This document shows, piece by piece, positions 34,196-47,026 of a stretch of DNA of 64,000 nucleotides. Source of the stretch: Streblospio benedicti (Eukaryota > Annelida > Polychaeta > Spionida > Spionidae). Below the pieces are notes generated by a model. It saw only the letters and a list, made by a program, of their open reading frames with translations. It did no database searches and was not told the DNA's origin. The translations under genes and the position numbers were made by a program. The DNA lies in contig CM032669.1 of assembly GCA_019095985.1 (NCBI GenBank), positions 4,073,280 to 4,137,279 on the forward strand. Reading direction: 5' to 3'. How positions within the stretch are numbered: position 1 is the first letter of the stretch; each line of letters begins with the position of its first letter.

Positions 34196-34384
34196 GAACA
34201 CCAGTATTTTAGTTCTATCATTGCAGCACTCCTGAACGTTAATTGAATTACTCTAAATATTCAGTGACAAATTGAAATGAAAAAAAATATACAAAAAACA
34301 CTGATAATTTTCCTTTCATTAAAGTGCTTTTAAACATCATAAATGCTCTAGATTGCCTCTATAGACTACTACTTTGTTCCTTAT

Positions 34385-34965
34385 TTTTAGATCTCCCTGG
34401 ATGAAGTCCAAAGGGAGATTTCTTGCTTTGCGTCTGTCTGTGTCCGTCCGTCCGAAATAAACAGGCTGATAACTCGAAGACTACTTGAGCAATTGATTTG
34501 CAAATTGAATATGTCTTGTTTGAGGAAAAAAGTACCTCTCAAAAATTTTTATTTGTACTTTGGCCTACTTTTGACAAACTTGCGAGCGTTACGCAATAAA
34601 GTTTGTTAACATGCTACAGGGAGAAGTATTTGAACTATTGTCACCAAACTTCATATTTAGCTTCCTTGTACTACTCTCTCCAGAGCTGATTAGATTTTGG
34701 TGTACTTTGGCCTACTTTTGATGAATTTACGATGTGTTTTTGAAAACAAATTATTACGTAACTGTGTTTATCTGTCTCCTGGGAACAGTTTATGACTTAT
34801 CATCACCAAACTTGACATTTGGTATGTCTATATCACTCTCCTCACGGGATTTGATATTGGTGTACTTTGGCCTACTTTTGATTTTTTTTTTGAATATTCA
34901 AGTAAAACTATTGTTACCACTGCACTAGGGAAAGTATTTGACCTATGGTCATTAAACTTTACAGC
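34385..34965 (+). repeat. Second copy of the hairpin-start repeat element
   Basis: It starts ATCTCCCTGGATGAAGTCC...GGGAGATTT with a GTCCGTCC run and contains one A-B dimer of the satellite at 26267-29812. No internal amplification is seen. Confidence 0.8.
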
Positions 34966-34974
34966 AGTAAAGCA

Positions 34975-35075
34975 GTTTAGTTCACTATACTAAGAACCAA
35001 GTCTTATGGTGATAGAGCATTTGAAACAGCAGCACCTAAATTATGGAATAAACTTCCACTGGCTATTCGACTCCA
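34975..35075 (+). pseudogene. LINE tail scrap
   Basis: A short frame reads TKSYGDRAFETAAPKLWNKL followed by PLAIR, the same LINE C-terminal motif as at 19374-19577. It is embedded in repeat sequence. Confidence 0.65.
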
Positions 35076-35474
35076 TCTGTCCATCTTTTCGTCAGTCTGT
35101 CCGGTCGTCCATCAACAATTCCTATTTTTCTAAATAGCTTCTTCATTTTTCATTTGATATTCACCAAATTTGCACACAACTTATTTGCCTGTCTCATCAT
35201 GATATCATATTTGAATCATGCCTCTGGGTGTAAAATTGGCTCCCCAGGGGTCCATATAAAAAAATCTGATTAAATGAAACCGTTTCACCAAAGTTGCACA
35301 CATTTTCTAAATTATTTCTTTATTTTTCATTTGCTTAGCTGTGAAACAGCATGTGATCCCAAAACTATATTTGAATCATCGTGCCCCTGGTTGGCAAATC
35401 GCCCCCCCCGCCCCCCCCCCCCCCTAAAAAATGGAATAAATGCTTCTTCATATTTAACACAACTTATTTGGCTG

Positions 35475-35605
35475 TCACATTATGATGTCATATTTGAATC
35501 ATTCCCCTGGGTGCCCAGCATTATGATATCATATTTGAATAATTCCCCTGGGTGTCCAGCATTATGATATCATATTTGAATCATTCCCCTGGGTCTCCTA
35601 GGGGT
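35475..35605 (+). repeat. Three tandem 42-bp units
   Basis: Units contain ATTATGATATCATATTTGAA and CCCCTGGGTG. Related single units occur at about 35195 and 35365, spaced more widely within diverged sequence. Confidence 0.8.
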
Positions 35606-36335
35606 CCATACCCCCTCCCCCCCAAAAAAAAACAACAAAAACAAAAAAAAAACCCGATCTGGTAGACTATGTGTTGATATGTGATGGGGGATTCCCCCAT
35701 TATGCGATTTCTTCTTGCTAATCTGTATGCACTGGATCCTGCTAAATCTCCCTGCCTGGTTCTCTGAATGAGGCTACTTCATTAAAAGTTATGGAGAGTC
35801 CTGATTACCACAGATTATTTCCATCAAAGTGATATCAATACAACCAGGAAGGAATACATATGTATTCCTGATTTATTCCTGATACAACAAATATATCTTG
35901 ATAAGTAAGCACTGTTTATTATTGACACTTCACATTATTATTAACAAACGTTTTTGCTTTAATTTGACATATCACACTTTATTTTTAACAAGGCAGCAAT
36001 AAAAGCATTTTGCTGAAAACCTATGAGTTGTCCGATGCTGTCAAAACATACAACAGAGTAGCTACACTTGAACTTGCTGTCAGCACATTAGTTATATTAC
36101 AAGTCAAACATTAACTAGTGTATTGGCATCAAAATCTCATTAATCAATCTTAGATGGGTATATATGCCATGTGGTAACTATAATAAATTGGAATGACACC
36201 ACTAGATTTCACATCAACTTTTTTGTGTATATATGATCGATCAAAGCTCAGTGGTGCTTTCTATGATTGCTTGTTCAAATGCACTTAATACATCTTTTAA
36301 CTTTGTTGTATTCAAAGAATTTTTGGTTTTCAATA

Positions 36336-36982
36336 CAGTAAAACTCCCCAACAACGGAGCAGTGTTCAACGGAAAATACTAGCAACGGAAGGAATTGCTG
36401 TGCATTAACATTTTCCCTTCTATAGATAAGTAATATTTGGAGTGATCAACGGAATGTCATTAGCAACGGACAACGGAAGGCATTTTAGACTTAAAACAAC
36501 GGAATTTTGTTGTTCTGTGAGCCATTTTTCTCGCTATCGCACGTGGTTTCATTATAACAAAGACGTAAACACTAACCGGCCAATCACAGCGCGTTCCGAT
36601 ATGAGGCTCGCAGGTGCACGGTAATATTTAAATGACACCCTGTATTTTACACATGCGCTTTGCATACCGGAAGTCCATATCGGAAAAACAAAAACAAAGG
36701 CAAACTTAAATAGTAATCTAAGATTATGAACGATATACTAACGAAAATCTTTGTTAGAAGATGCTAACATAATAAATATTCGTGTATCAGAGAACTGCTA
36801 TCAACAAATGGAGAATGCATTTGTTGTATCAAGCAGGATTCAGTAAGTAAGCTCATGACTGAGCGATATTGGATGCCGATGTACACGAGAATATTATGGT
36901 CAGATCACTAATCAGCGGAAACCCCCTCCAACGGAAGGAATTTGGACTGCTAAGTGGGTTACGTTGTTGAGGAGATTTACTG
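36336..36982. mobile_element. pogo/Tigger-like MITE, copy 1 (647 bp)
   Basis: The tips CAGTAAAACTCCCCAACAACG and the complement of CAGTAAATCTCCTCAACAACG form an imperfect inverted repeat. TA dinucleotides flank both ends (36334-36335 and 36983-36984). CAGT tips with a TA duplication fit the pogo branch of Tc1/mariner. There is no transposase. A direct copy lies at 40130-40787. Confidence 0.85.
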
Positions 36983-37006
36983 TACATCAATGTTGAAAGC
37001 CCCTAG

Positions 37007-37094
37007 GACGAAATTGACAGTCTTAATTAAGGGAACTATGGGCGAGAATAAACGTACGTTGCTAAATCTCGAGGGCAGGGACCTATTTCTAGTT
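37007..37094 (+). repeat. Dispersed ~85-bp repeat, copy 1
   Basis: GAAATTGACAGTCTTAATTA through AAATCTCGAGGG to CTAGTT recurs with few changes at about 47027-47113, in the same orientation. It may be an end fragment of the hairpin-start repeat family, since both copies lie near CTAGTT-type junctions. Confidence 0.75.
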
Positions 37095-37948
37095 TTCAAT
37101 TCACCAAGATAACATCATCTCAATTTTACAAGACATGTCCATGATGTTATTCTCACGTTGTATCTCGGCTATATACGCAGTAGCCGTATTGATCCAACGG
37201 TCCTAATTTTTGAAACTCTGCCACAAAATCCAACCAATCCCAATCCCCACTTTGGGGATAGCAGTGATATCAAATGTACGATCAAGTATGAAAAACCAAG
37301 TATTGATTTTGCTTCTCACGTAAGTTTATTCTAGCGAAAATTCTCCACTAAAAAGGGGCTTCTTAACCCACAGATACATATGGTAACAGATTCCCTTAGA
37401 TCAACGATGGAGTCACCAATGTTATGTAAAATCTAAAGTTAACCATAAGTGATATATATGTGTAATTCATATGTTTGATTTCACAAATCTAAATCATTCA
37501 ATAATCAATCAAGTAACTTTTCTGCAAAACTAGACTAAATGTGTCGTAGGTGAACAAGGCAAATGCTACACATTACTCAAGCATTATCTTACCACACCTA
37601 TCCGGTCTCACTTCCATGGTTATTAACAAAAACCATTAATTAATGAGTATAGTACATTGGTGATAAAATTTATATCAATAATTGATAGTGGACAAAGTGT
37701 TAATAAACTTGATATAGGGTGTCGTGTCTCCACCTGTCAGTAGCCAGAAGCAACAACACCTGCTCTTATTTTGTATTGGTAATTATCCCCCCTGCTATAG
37801 ACATATCTAATTGCAATGCTAAAGGATGATATTATCTGGAGGTCCTCCATTAGTTTGCCATGTGCGTCTTGTTGCTACATTATCAAGCGGTTACAAGTAG
37901 GATCAGATGTGTAGAGAGAATGCCTAGTGGATAGTTGTGTAAGTAAGA

Positions 37949-38002
37949 ATGGATGGTAGTTGTATTGTAGCTTTTGTTGTTTATTCTCTATTGCTTACAG
38001 TG
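37949..38002 (+). CDS. Possible first coding exon with signal peptide
   Basis: ATG starts 18 codons, MDGSCIVAFVVYSLLLTV, that look like a signal peptide (short polar start, hydrophobic core). They are followed at once by a strong donor, GTAAGT (38003-38008). No downstream plus-strand exon was recognised, so the gene it would belong to is unknown. Chance is a real alternative because the region is AT-rich. Confidence 0.2.
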
Positions 38003-38009
38003 GTAAGTT

Positions 38010-39122
38010 GCAGTGTATGCTCTCGACTGCGATTTTGCAACTTTTTCCACATAAAAATTCTGCTTGTCGCATTTCTAGACTATGGCCGCGACGTCTGTGT
38101 CGCAGTTTATTTGGTTTATCATCAGACTTCAAAATATAAAGAAAACAATATTTTCGAATCGTTCACGGGCGCGGCCATGTTTGTTTACATATGAAACGCC
38201 AATCGTAGCGCCGCCACCGGCATTTGAATACACTGCCAACAAGTGCGTTGTGATTCAGAGAAATGTCGAATGAAGAGTCGTGAGCAGTCGGGATGTAGAT
38301 CTAGGTCAAGTTAAAATGGCGGACAGTTGAATAAATAATAAATTTCTAGAATATTCTTAAAAAAATATGTCACGTTGTGTTGGTCATTAGGCATTATCAA
38401 CCTAGGTAAATGTAATTACATAGATGGTGACAAGTTTGGGGCTAAAGCTTGCCCAGAACTTCGTAGACGTGTGCACAGTAAGCCCATGTGCATACAGATT
38501 CAATCCATTTCATTAAAACAAACAGAAATAGTCCCAGAGCTCACATGGATTTATTTGTGTTTTGAGGTCCGAATACGCGACCGCATGTTTCTGTAGTAGA
38601 ATTTACTCACGGATTCAAAAATCCATTTCTTACAAACGCAAGTTTAGAACAGAGTGCGTGGAAGAGCTTCAAAGTTATTTATCGTTGATAAAAATTTGAA
38701 AATCAGTTGAATCACACTATGACTTGTTATAACACTTTATTACTGATTTATAATGCAAATGATGGTTCCTGTCTGTTCAGAATACATAACTCACAATGAA
38801 CAATGGATAGAAATTGCTTTGATTTACCAGATGAATGACCAATTCAACTTATTGTACAGGTTTTAGGTGAAAATCTCTTTGAATTTGAAATGTATGCTAA
38901 TTTTCAGGGGGCCTATCTTAAAACTAACCACCCAATTTCAATGTAACTTTGCATAAAGTGTCTGAATATAGTCTGCTCAAGATATCAAAAGTAAAAATTA
39001 GAATAACTTTATTCACTTTCATGTAAGATACCAATAACGAAAAATGATTTTGCCCTACCCCTAAACGTCATTTTTCCCGGATGTGGCAGGATGCTGTATT
39101 AGACCATAAAACACAAATGATA
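38010..39122. other. Non-coding, nothing recognised
   Basis: Short frames only. No repeat, RNA or domain could be supported. Confidence 0.4.
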
Positions 39123-39124
39123 TA

Positions 39125-40127
39125 CCGCATTCCCGCGCATAAAAGCCCATGGGCTTAACATCGAAGATGGGCTTAATGTTCGAATATAAGCCCATGGGCC
39201 AATAAGTGAGAATAAAAATATTTTTCCCTGCCAAAAAAAAATTGATGAAAATTGATAGTTACGTGCACCCTGAACCCAGATGAGTGACCAAAGACACAAG
39301 AAAACAACGTAACACACCTAAAGAAATCCTGTGCTCGTATGCGTACACATACGGTCATACCATGATCATGCTTTGGGCGATATTAGAAGCTCCGACACGT
39401 TTCACTATTTTCCATCAATGGTTCAGAATGAACATCGATATAAACCTTCGGCGGGAGCTTGAATCAATGTTTGAAGATATATATTTGTGTTAATCTGCAT
39501 CTAGAATACACCCAAAGTGAGAATTACCACATAATATATTTTTTCAAAACACTTTACCGGCATAGTTCTTGTTGCAAACGGAACGTGATTCTTTAGGAGC
39601 TTTCCACAACGCAACCTCGTTTTAATGCATTAGAAATCAATAGCGGACTCGGACTTCAACTGTTAAATGCTTTCGGTATATCTCCAGTGCGTGAGTATGA
39701 TTTATAATGGGGAACTTCCGGAGTTCAAATATTTATTAAATTAGGTTTGTACGATGTTACCATGCTATGAAAATTCTTGTGACAATGACGAATATGAAGA
39801 CAGCATTGCTAGAAAAGATATGAAACTAATAATTACCATTGATGATTAAAGGAAAACATCGTGCACGTTGTCAAAAGTCAGTACACTCATCATCGCCCTC
39901 CTAGGTAGACTAGTACCGTACAGTAACACGTAATAACCCATGGTTAAGAAACTTGGTGGCTCTATATAGTCAAATCCAATGCTTATTCATCGCCAAATAG
40001 GGGGTGGGCGTAGTATACGAATATACGCCCCTGGGCTTGTAAGTGGGAACTTTTTCCATTTTTAAAAGGTCCAAAAAGGCTGGTTTTTCGGTTATAAGCC
40101 TATGGGCTTTAATGCGCGGGAATACGG
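39125..40127. mobile_element. TIR element with CCGYATTCCCGCGCAT tips (~1.0 kb)
   Basis: Inverted tips of about 26-34 bp contain ATTCCCGCGCAT and AAAGCCCATGGGCTT (one variant base on the right). TA flanks both sides (39123-39124, 40128-40129). A second internal copy of the AAGCCCATGGGC motif follows the left tip. There is no transposase, so it is a non-autonomous element, probably Tc1/mariner-like by its TA flank. Confidence 0.75.
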
Positions 40128-40129
40128 TA

Positions 40130-40787
40130 CAGTAAAAGTCCCCAACAACGGAGCAGTGTTCAACGGAAAATACTAGCAACGGAAGGAATTGCTGTGCATT
40201 AACATTTTCCCTTATATAGATAAGTAATATTTGGAGTGATCAACGGAATGTCATCAGCAACGGACAACAGAAGGCATTTTAGACTAAAAACAACAGAATT
40301 TTTTGTTCTGTGAGCCATTTTTCTCGCTATCGCACGTGGTTTCGTTATGTCGTAACAAAGACGTAAACACTCTAACCGGCCAATCACAGCCCGTTCCGAT
40401 ATGAGACTCGCAGGTGCGCGGTGATATTTAAATTACACCCTGTATTTTGCACATGCGCTTTCACTTTGCATACCGGAAGTCCATATCGGAAAATCAAAAA
40501 GAAAGGCAAAATTAAATAGTAATCTAAGATTATGGACGATATACTTACGAAAATCTTTGTTAGAAGATGCTAACATAATAAATATTCGTGTATCAGAGAA
40601 CTGCTATCAACAAATGAAGAATGCATTTGTTGTATCAAGCAGAATTCAGTAAGTAAGCTCGTGACTGAGCGATAATGGATGCCGATGTCAAGTGAATATT
40701 ATGTTCAGATGACTAATCAACGGAAACCCCCTCCAACGGAAGAAAATTGGACTGCAAATTGGGTTCCGTTGTTGAGGAAATTTACTG
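40130..40787. mobile_element. pogo/Tigger-like MITE, copy 2 (658 bp)
   Basis: Direct copy of 36336-36982, with small indels throughout. Its left TA is also the terminal TA of the element at 39125-40127, so it inserted exactly at that element's edge. The right TA is at 40788-40789. Confidence 0.85.
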
Positions 40788-41056
40788 TATCCTTTAATGA
40801 CTTGTATTAATGTTGAAATATACTGAACACTGATAAACATGAATACTTGTAAAATAATATTTTATCTTCAAAATACTTGCAAAATAACATTTTATTTTGT
40901 ACCGTGTAGTGGTGAGCTGTGGTACTTCGTCCATCATCACTATCCTAACATATCACGAGTCTTTACATTCATTCAATAATTGGACAGAGTACAAATTATT
41001 CATAATACATAGTTGATCATAAATATAAACTCAAATTTGTATCTATGACAGATAAT

Positions 41057-42257
41057 CTATTCACCATAATCACCATCATCCACAGACTCATCTGATTCAT
41101 CAGAATCACTTTCCTCAGAATACAGTTCAGTGCTCTCATCATCAGCAGCAGCCGCTGCAGAAAAGTCAGCACTATCATCAATCACTTGAGCAACTTCGAT
41201 TGGAAACTGGCTGCAACTGTACCAAACTACATTGTATGTTCCATTGGTTAAACACCACCCATAGTCATCAGGTTTCAATGCAGCAGTGGGATTTTTCATT
41301 GTGGCATGCTTCCACACATATGCCACGTAACACGTACATAAGAGTTTCAGTCTCAGTACATGTTGGTAAGGTGGCATGCTGCAAGGATTGATTCCTTTTA
41401 TCTTTTCAAGAATTTTACTGTTTTTGGAAGGTGCATATTTTTGCTGGAACAAAAGTATGCTACATTCATTTACTTCCGTAACTCTGGGTATACCATACAA
41501 GGTGCAAACAAATTTTTCAATGCTTGCCATGTCTGCAGTTGTAACTTGTGAACTGTTTCCTATACTTCCAAATGTTTTCATATATGCAGGATTTTTCAAA
41601 ATTGTGTCTACTGCTTTTTGCTTGCCTTTGTTCATGAATGATGCTGTGAAGTCACAACCAGTGAATGCATGCAAGGCAGGCAATGCATTGCAAACACCTT
41701 TAGGGAGGTGGGTTACAAGTTTTGTCACGTCAATGTATCTTCTTGTATTGTTGCTACTTAATTAAACCAGCATCCATCCACACAGAAGGTTTTTCTCTCA
41801 TCTTGGAAATGTGATACTAAAGTAAAGTGAAGACATCAGTGGCATTACTCCTCACACATATCTTCTTGTACTCATTGTCTACAGCATGACCTAAATGGTA
41901 GATAATACGTGTGTCTGCCTCCTCATGAGTGCATTTAAGCCCAGTTTCATCTACACGTAAAATCTCTCCATTTTCACTTGTAAATTTGTAACATTCTTCT
42001 TCAAGGCCTATATAAAGAATGTGAGTACCCAGTTTAGGACTATAGGAGTCCTTTGTCCATTCTGTTACAAGAAATCTAAATAATGCCGTTTTAAATGATG
42101 GGGAAAGGAGTAACTTCAGAAAATCTTTTGGACAGCGTTGTTGTGGCCTTGTTATGCTGTACAAAGACTCATTAACACCACGTTTTTGATGCTCAGTATC
42201 TTTGATTGAAGGATTGATGTAGGTATCACATATCAAGTCAATCCTTCTGGGGGACAA
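41057..42257 (-). pseudogene. EEAD/DTD family gene, subfamily A, C-terminal part
   Basis: The minus strand encodes IDLICDTYINPSIKDTEHQK, CTHEEADTRIIYHLGHAVD and CVRSNATDVFTLL. After at least one break it continues with CNALPALHAFTGCDFTASFM, a helical stretch and an acidic tail rich in Asp, Glu and Ser. Proteins with CTHEEADTR-LL-H, DTDV and LPA-H-A-(F/L)-TGCD are abundant in cnidarians, molluscs and amphioxus. The spacing of EEAD and the later DTD resembles the acidic active site of PIN/FEN-type nucleases; here the DTD position reads ATD. The family's parent element is not settled. This copy is old and broken. Confidence 0.6.
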
Positions 42258-42281
42258 CTCACAAAGCCTAACATTAAAACC

Positions 42282-42948
42282 CTATAGAGTGAAGAAATTG
42301 ATGCACAAGATAGAGGGGTATGTGCAGAGCACAGGTCCAGTGACACCAGCTGAAGCATGTATTGTTGATGCTATGTTCCTTCTCCATACACTTTGTAATG
42401 TTCCAGGAACGTTTGGAGAGATGGCAGAAAACCTGCTTGCTAGGCTAACAACATTTGTGTCAACTGTACAGATTAATTCCTTGGTGCAGCCCTGCCTCAC
42501 CGCGTCTTCTACATGGAGTAGTATTCTAGTGTCTGCCTCCTCATGGGTGCATGAGGCAAGACCAGCAACATATTTGGGCTGTGTACAAAGCACATCTTTG
42601 TGGTGTAAGCTGATTTGTTTCTCTGTCTGTGTGGTTGCAATCCTTGTTGCCATAATTTCAAACAACTCCACCTTGTTTTCATCTATGCGGAGAAAGGCCT
42701 CCCAGTTTCCACGGATGGAACTAGAAGGCTCCACAAATCTCCAGATCCCTTTATCCCTCTTTTTCCTAATGTCTGCTTTTTGAAACTGTCTTGAAGGTGA
42801 TGTACAGTACTTGTGGTGCATACTCAGAGAAGGTCTTTACATTGCTAGGTGCCAGCATATTGGCGATGGCTGCTCCATCAAGGATCATGACTTCAACAGC
42901 AAGAGTTGCAGCAGGAGTATCCCACGAAGGTGGTTGATTATCAATCAT
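42282..42948 (-). pseudogene. EEAD/DTD family gene, subfamily A, N-terminal and central part
   Basis: The upstream piece encodes EVMILDGAAIANMLAPSNVK then TFSEYAPQV. This is followed by WRFVEPSSSIRGNWEAFLRI with DENKVELF, and a second CTHEEADTRILLHVEDAV with TVDTNVVSL. Because the EEAD block occurs again at 41817-42257, two overlapping copies of the family are present head to tail, or a partial duplication has occurred. Broken. Confidence 0.6.
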
Positions 42949-43254
42949 AATTTTGGAAGAACGCCCATGTGCCTACATTGAACTTACCATCTCCCTACAA
43001 TCATGGCTGGAAAGCTGAAAATGAGCTAGACTCTGATCGATATATAATATATTGATAGCATTAGCATGAGTAAACATTTGATGACTAGATCATCGGATAG
43101 ACATATCCATTACGATGTTGTAATTCAAAATGAACTTGTTTAAGCCTCAGGTTTAAGCACTCCATATTATTTCGTAATCTAACATTTTACAGCTGCATCT
43201 CTTTGTCGTAATACAATGTAAATTCATGATTTATGCGTGTAAGAATTATTTCAA

Positions 43255-44790
43255 TGACCTCATTTGCATATTATTTATACTTGCAGAGATATTTGATTTT
43301 TAGTTTACACTGTAGGATATTGCCCATTTTATGGTTGCCATAGAAACTGGTGCATACGCTAAATTGAAACTATTTCCATCCATTTTATAGCCAAGTGGCA
43401 TGTCCAAACCATAATGCACAGTCTCTAAGGCTTATTTTTTCACTAAGTTGCCAACCTGGCAACCACTGCTTCTAAGTAGGTTGCCATAGAAAACATCATG
43501 TAGACAAACTTTGGCCATTCCAATCTGTTTTTTAGTGGCCAATGGCCACTTTGAAGAGGCCATGGCCACTTGGACATTTCTGAAATATTGATGGTAGCCC
43601 GAGTACATGGAAATGGAGCGCCGTAGGCGCGAGAGCGAGCGCCGCAGGCCTGAAGCATAAACTAGGGGGTCCGAGGGCATGCCCCCACGGAAATTTTTTA
43701 AAATTATTATCAAAAGAAGCTATTCTGTGGCTTTTCAGCCAATAAAGATCAGTAATTTTTATTTTAGATTTCAATAGTCTCTTAGTATTAATTTTTTATT
43801 TTGTTTTTCTAACAAATAAATGAATGAAAACCGCGAAAATTAATAGCAGCCAAATATTCTAGTTTTACAATATTATTGACAATGAAATCCAAGACATGAA
43901 TGTATTATAAACGCACACACTGCCTTTAACAGCAGCTGCAAGTTGCTGCTTCTTTAAATAGCGGCTTTGCTGTGTCTGCCTAAGAATCAATATTGCTCAG
44001 GAACAGTATCGAGTATTACACAACATGAAAAAAAAAAAGGCGCCGGGAAATATTTGCTTTTGAAATGACAGATATCATAATAAAATGGAGATTTTTGACC
44101 ATGGCGATGAATACTCGGGATTAGGTGGCCAAAGAAAAAGCAACAATTACATAATATTGGGCAAGTGAAACCCCCACTGAATCGCAAAAATGACAGGAAA
44201 ATCCACATCGCCAATCTGGCCAATATGAAATAAGTTGTGATCGCCAATTGTGATTCTGAACTTGCCATTTCGACCTGGCGACCGCGAATCTTAGAAACTG
44301 ATGCATTTAGGTTTCCTGAAAATGATATATCATAGGAATGGGGTTGGTTAAGATGAACAAATTTCAGGAAAAACCGTTAAAATCTAAAAAATATGCAAAT
44401 TAGAATTATGTTAATGAGCTCATTTGTATTATCATTAATATGCAACACAACAAGCATGCTATAAGGTTTGATTTGATGTATATAACTTGAAAATATGACA
44501 AATACTTGCAGAGATATTTGATGTTTAGTTTATACTGAAGGATATTCATAATTTTATGGTTACCATAGAAACTGGCTCCTACGCTAAATTATGGAAACTA
44601 TTTGCAGTATTATTTGTATCAGTGTTACAGCCAACTAGCATGGCTAAACCATGATGTATTTAGATATGCTCAAATTAGCATATTATAGGAATAGGATTAA
44701 TTGAAATGAACAAATATTTAGAAAAATCATTAGAATTTACAATTTATGCAAATTAGAATTATGTTAATGAGCTCATTTGCATACAATATT
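43255..44790 (+). repeat. Dispersed/tandem AT-rich repeat, three partial copies
   Basis: Copies at about 43255-43425, 44330-44690 and 44690-44790 share ACTTGCAGAGATATTTGAT, CCATAGAAACTGG, CTACGCTAAATT and ATTATGTTAATGAGCTCATT. Between them, 43600-43700 holds a common invertebrate repeat with GGTCCGAGGGCATGCCCCC. Confidence 0.7.
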
Positions 44791-45114
44791 ATTTGTGAAG
44801 AAAGAGGTCAATCTAAGCTTTCATTAAATGTCAAGATCATGTATATCAGATGAGTAGTTATGTTGCTACATACAATTATGTGATGGGTCCTCTAACCCCA
44901 AAAATTAACTACGTTGCCATGGAAACCACCCTATAGAAAAAAACTGCACCACTTTTCAGTTCGGCATCCTCACTTTCTGTAAAGCCCAGTAGTTACTCTA
45001 CACCATGGTATCGTTGGAATTTTTCTAAATTCCGGATGGAGCATAAATGGTGTTACAGGGGTCGCACCATCCTACTATCACAATAGATCTATCTACCTAG
45101 ATTATGATTCTTAA

Positions 45115-45891
45115 ACCATTACCCCTCACGTTTTATTATATGACAGCCCTTGTATCCTTGCAAATATTTGCAGCGTAGCACATATAAAATCTTTCCAATG
45201 TTTCGAGCTGCGTTGCCAACTTTAAACTACCATAATTTCCTTAAAAATGCTCGTATTTCAAGCATCTTTTCACCAAAATACAAAGCAACCATTTTGGCTT
45301 ACCTCATTCCCAATTTCACAAAAGTTTTGAAACAAAGCATCACATTTCCAATGGCCACGTTCGGATCAGTTAGGACTACGGTGTGATACCCGTATTTGCA
45401 GCGTAGTTTCGAATAAATAAATCACAGTAATTTAGAAAATAATTAAAAATATTTATCGGGTGTTTTTTGAACTCATTTCTATATCATAATAAAGCTTAAG
45501 TTGTTAGAAACACGAATATGTATTTCTCATCAAGATTGAACCATTATGAGTATGTCTACAACGCGATCAAACATTGGTGTTTTTGCATTTGGTGCGATTT
45601 GGTAAACATGGCGCCATTTCGAAGTGCAAATTAATGCTGTCAAATGAAACTTTTGTATATTCTCTTAAAATAAAATCTAAACATTAAAATAAATTATACA
45701 TGACGATTCCTTATACGGTTTTACATATAGTTATCTAGTTTTAATCACGATGGCACTGCTGCTATACCCCAAATGAATGACTTGTATAACGAAGCTTTTG
45801 ACACCCAAACACGTGAAATCAGCCGGCCGGTTTAGGCCGATTTGAGGGAGAGGGCCCAATGCCGGTTTAGGCCGTTTTGAGGGGTAAAGGG
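45115..45891. mobile_element. piggyBac-like MITE 1 (777 bp)
   Basis: TTAA flanks both ends (45111-45114, 45892-45895). The right tip reads, from outside in, CCCTTTACCCCTCA, and the left ACCATTACCCCTCA. TTAA duplication with CCC-starting tips is the piggyBac pattern. There is no transposase. Its interior (about 45470-45810) is homologous to the interior of a different MITE at 56244-57108. Confidence 0.7.
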
Positions 45892-45895
45892 TTAA

Positions 45896-47026
45896 ACCTA
45901 GTGATAGCTGGTTTGGGATATGTCTGTGGATAGGACATATTGTCCATGGTATTCATCTTAATTTGCACTATGAATATGATTTTAAGCAACAGAGTGATTT
46001 CAACCATCAAGGAATCATTTAGATGCAAAGATGATGTAAAGCTCTCTAATACATCAGATGATCTTCAAAAAGTAACCCAGATTAGTGTCATAAATATAGA
46101 TGGGAAAATGTATCGATGTCTCGATCATATAACATATATGTAATGAGGACAGAAATTGACAATCCAACTTAAAAACCAAAGCAATGTAATTGTAGGCTTT
46201 GTCCACCCCATGACTACTTAATGAGATGTGTTTCTTTGACTGGGAGAATAAAATTATGTCTAATACCAAGATTATCAATAAGAAAGCAGCAAGCTTCGAA
46301 AATGTATTATTCATATAGTGGAACTTTGAATTATGATCACTGCTATAAAGAGACTAAAAAGACCATTCCTCATGATCCCATAAAGAAATCATCCCAAACT
46401 TCCATACCTATATTGAGAGCACTTTTTATTTAAAAAAAAACCTCAGTGGTCAATATTGCTCAATAATGGAATCAAATACTTAATAACAGAAGGTGTCGAT
46501 TCATAACTTTTTATTTCTTCTAAGTAATGATTCATTTATTAATTTTGATGAGCTCAGGCTAATTGATTTTATTTGGAAAAGCTTAACCCTACATGTTTCC
46601 TGATAACTGTCCTCTTGAACACGAGAACATTATGTATAAATTCTAATATATATATTTTATCCAAGGAATCTTACACTGCACATTATAACTACATGTGGTT
46701 GTAGGTCAGTTAATTTGCTTGAGTACCCTTACCATCCTAATGTATCCAACATAAGGAGAAAGCAGTTTTCTTGATAAATTCTATTAAAATACACTTTTCA
46801 AATCACAATGTCCTGGTGTTTTTAGTTTCGTATTTTTTTTCCAAAATTAAATTGGTTTGCAAAATCCCTGACTTCACAGATTTACTGTAACATATATATG
46901 ATCGATCGTGTAAATGGTAGATTTACTGAGTCCAGTAGGATTATGGATTTATTTGTCTAGATATTTGGTTATGGCTGATGAAGTTTCTTTCACATTATGG
47001 AAAATATCCTCGACATATAATTCTAA
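45896..47026. other. Non-coding, nothing recognised
   Basis: AT-rich with short frames only. No domain or clear repeat. Confidence 0.4.

Noticed and set aside
42289-42783. Plus-strand frame of 164 codons
   Set aside because: The opposite strand carries the recognisable EEAD/DTD family motifs, so this is its shadow.
43432-44306. Several 60-93-codon frames on the minus strand
   Set aside because: They cross a common invertebrate repeat (GGTCCGAGGGCATGCCCCC) and carry no domain.
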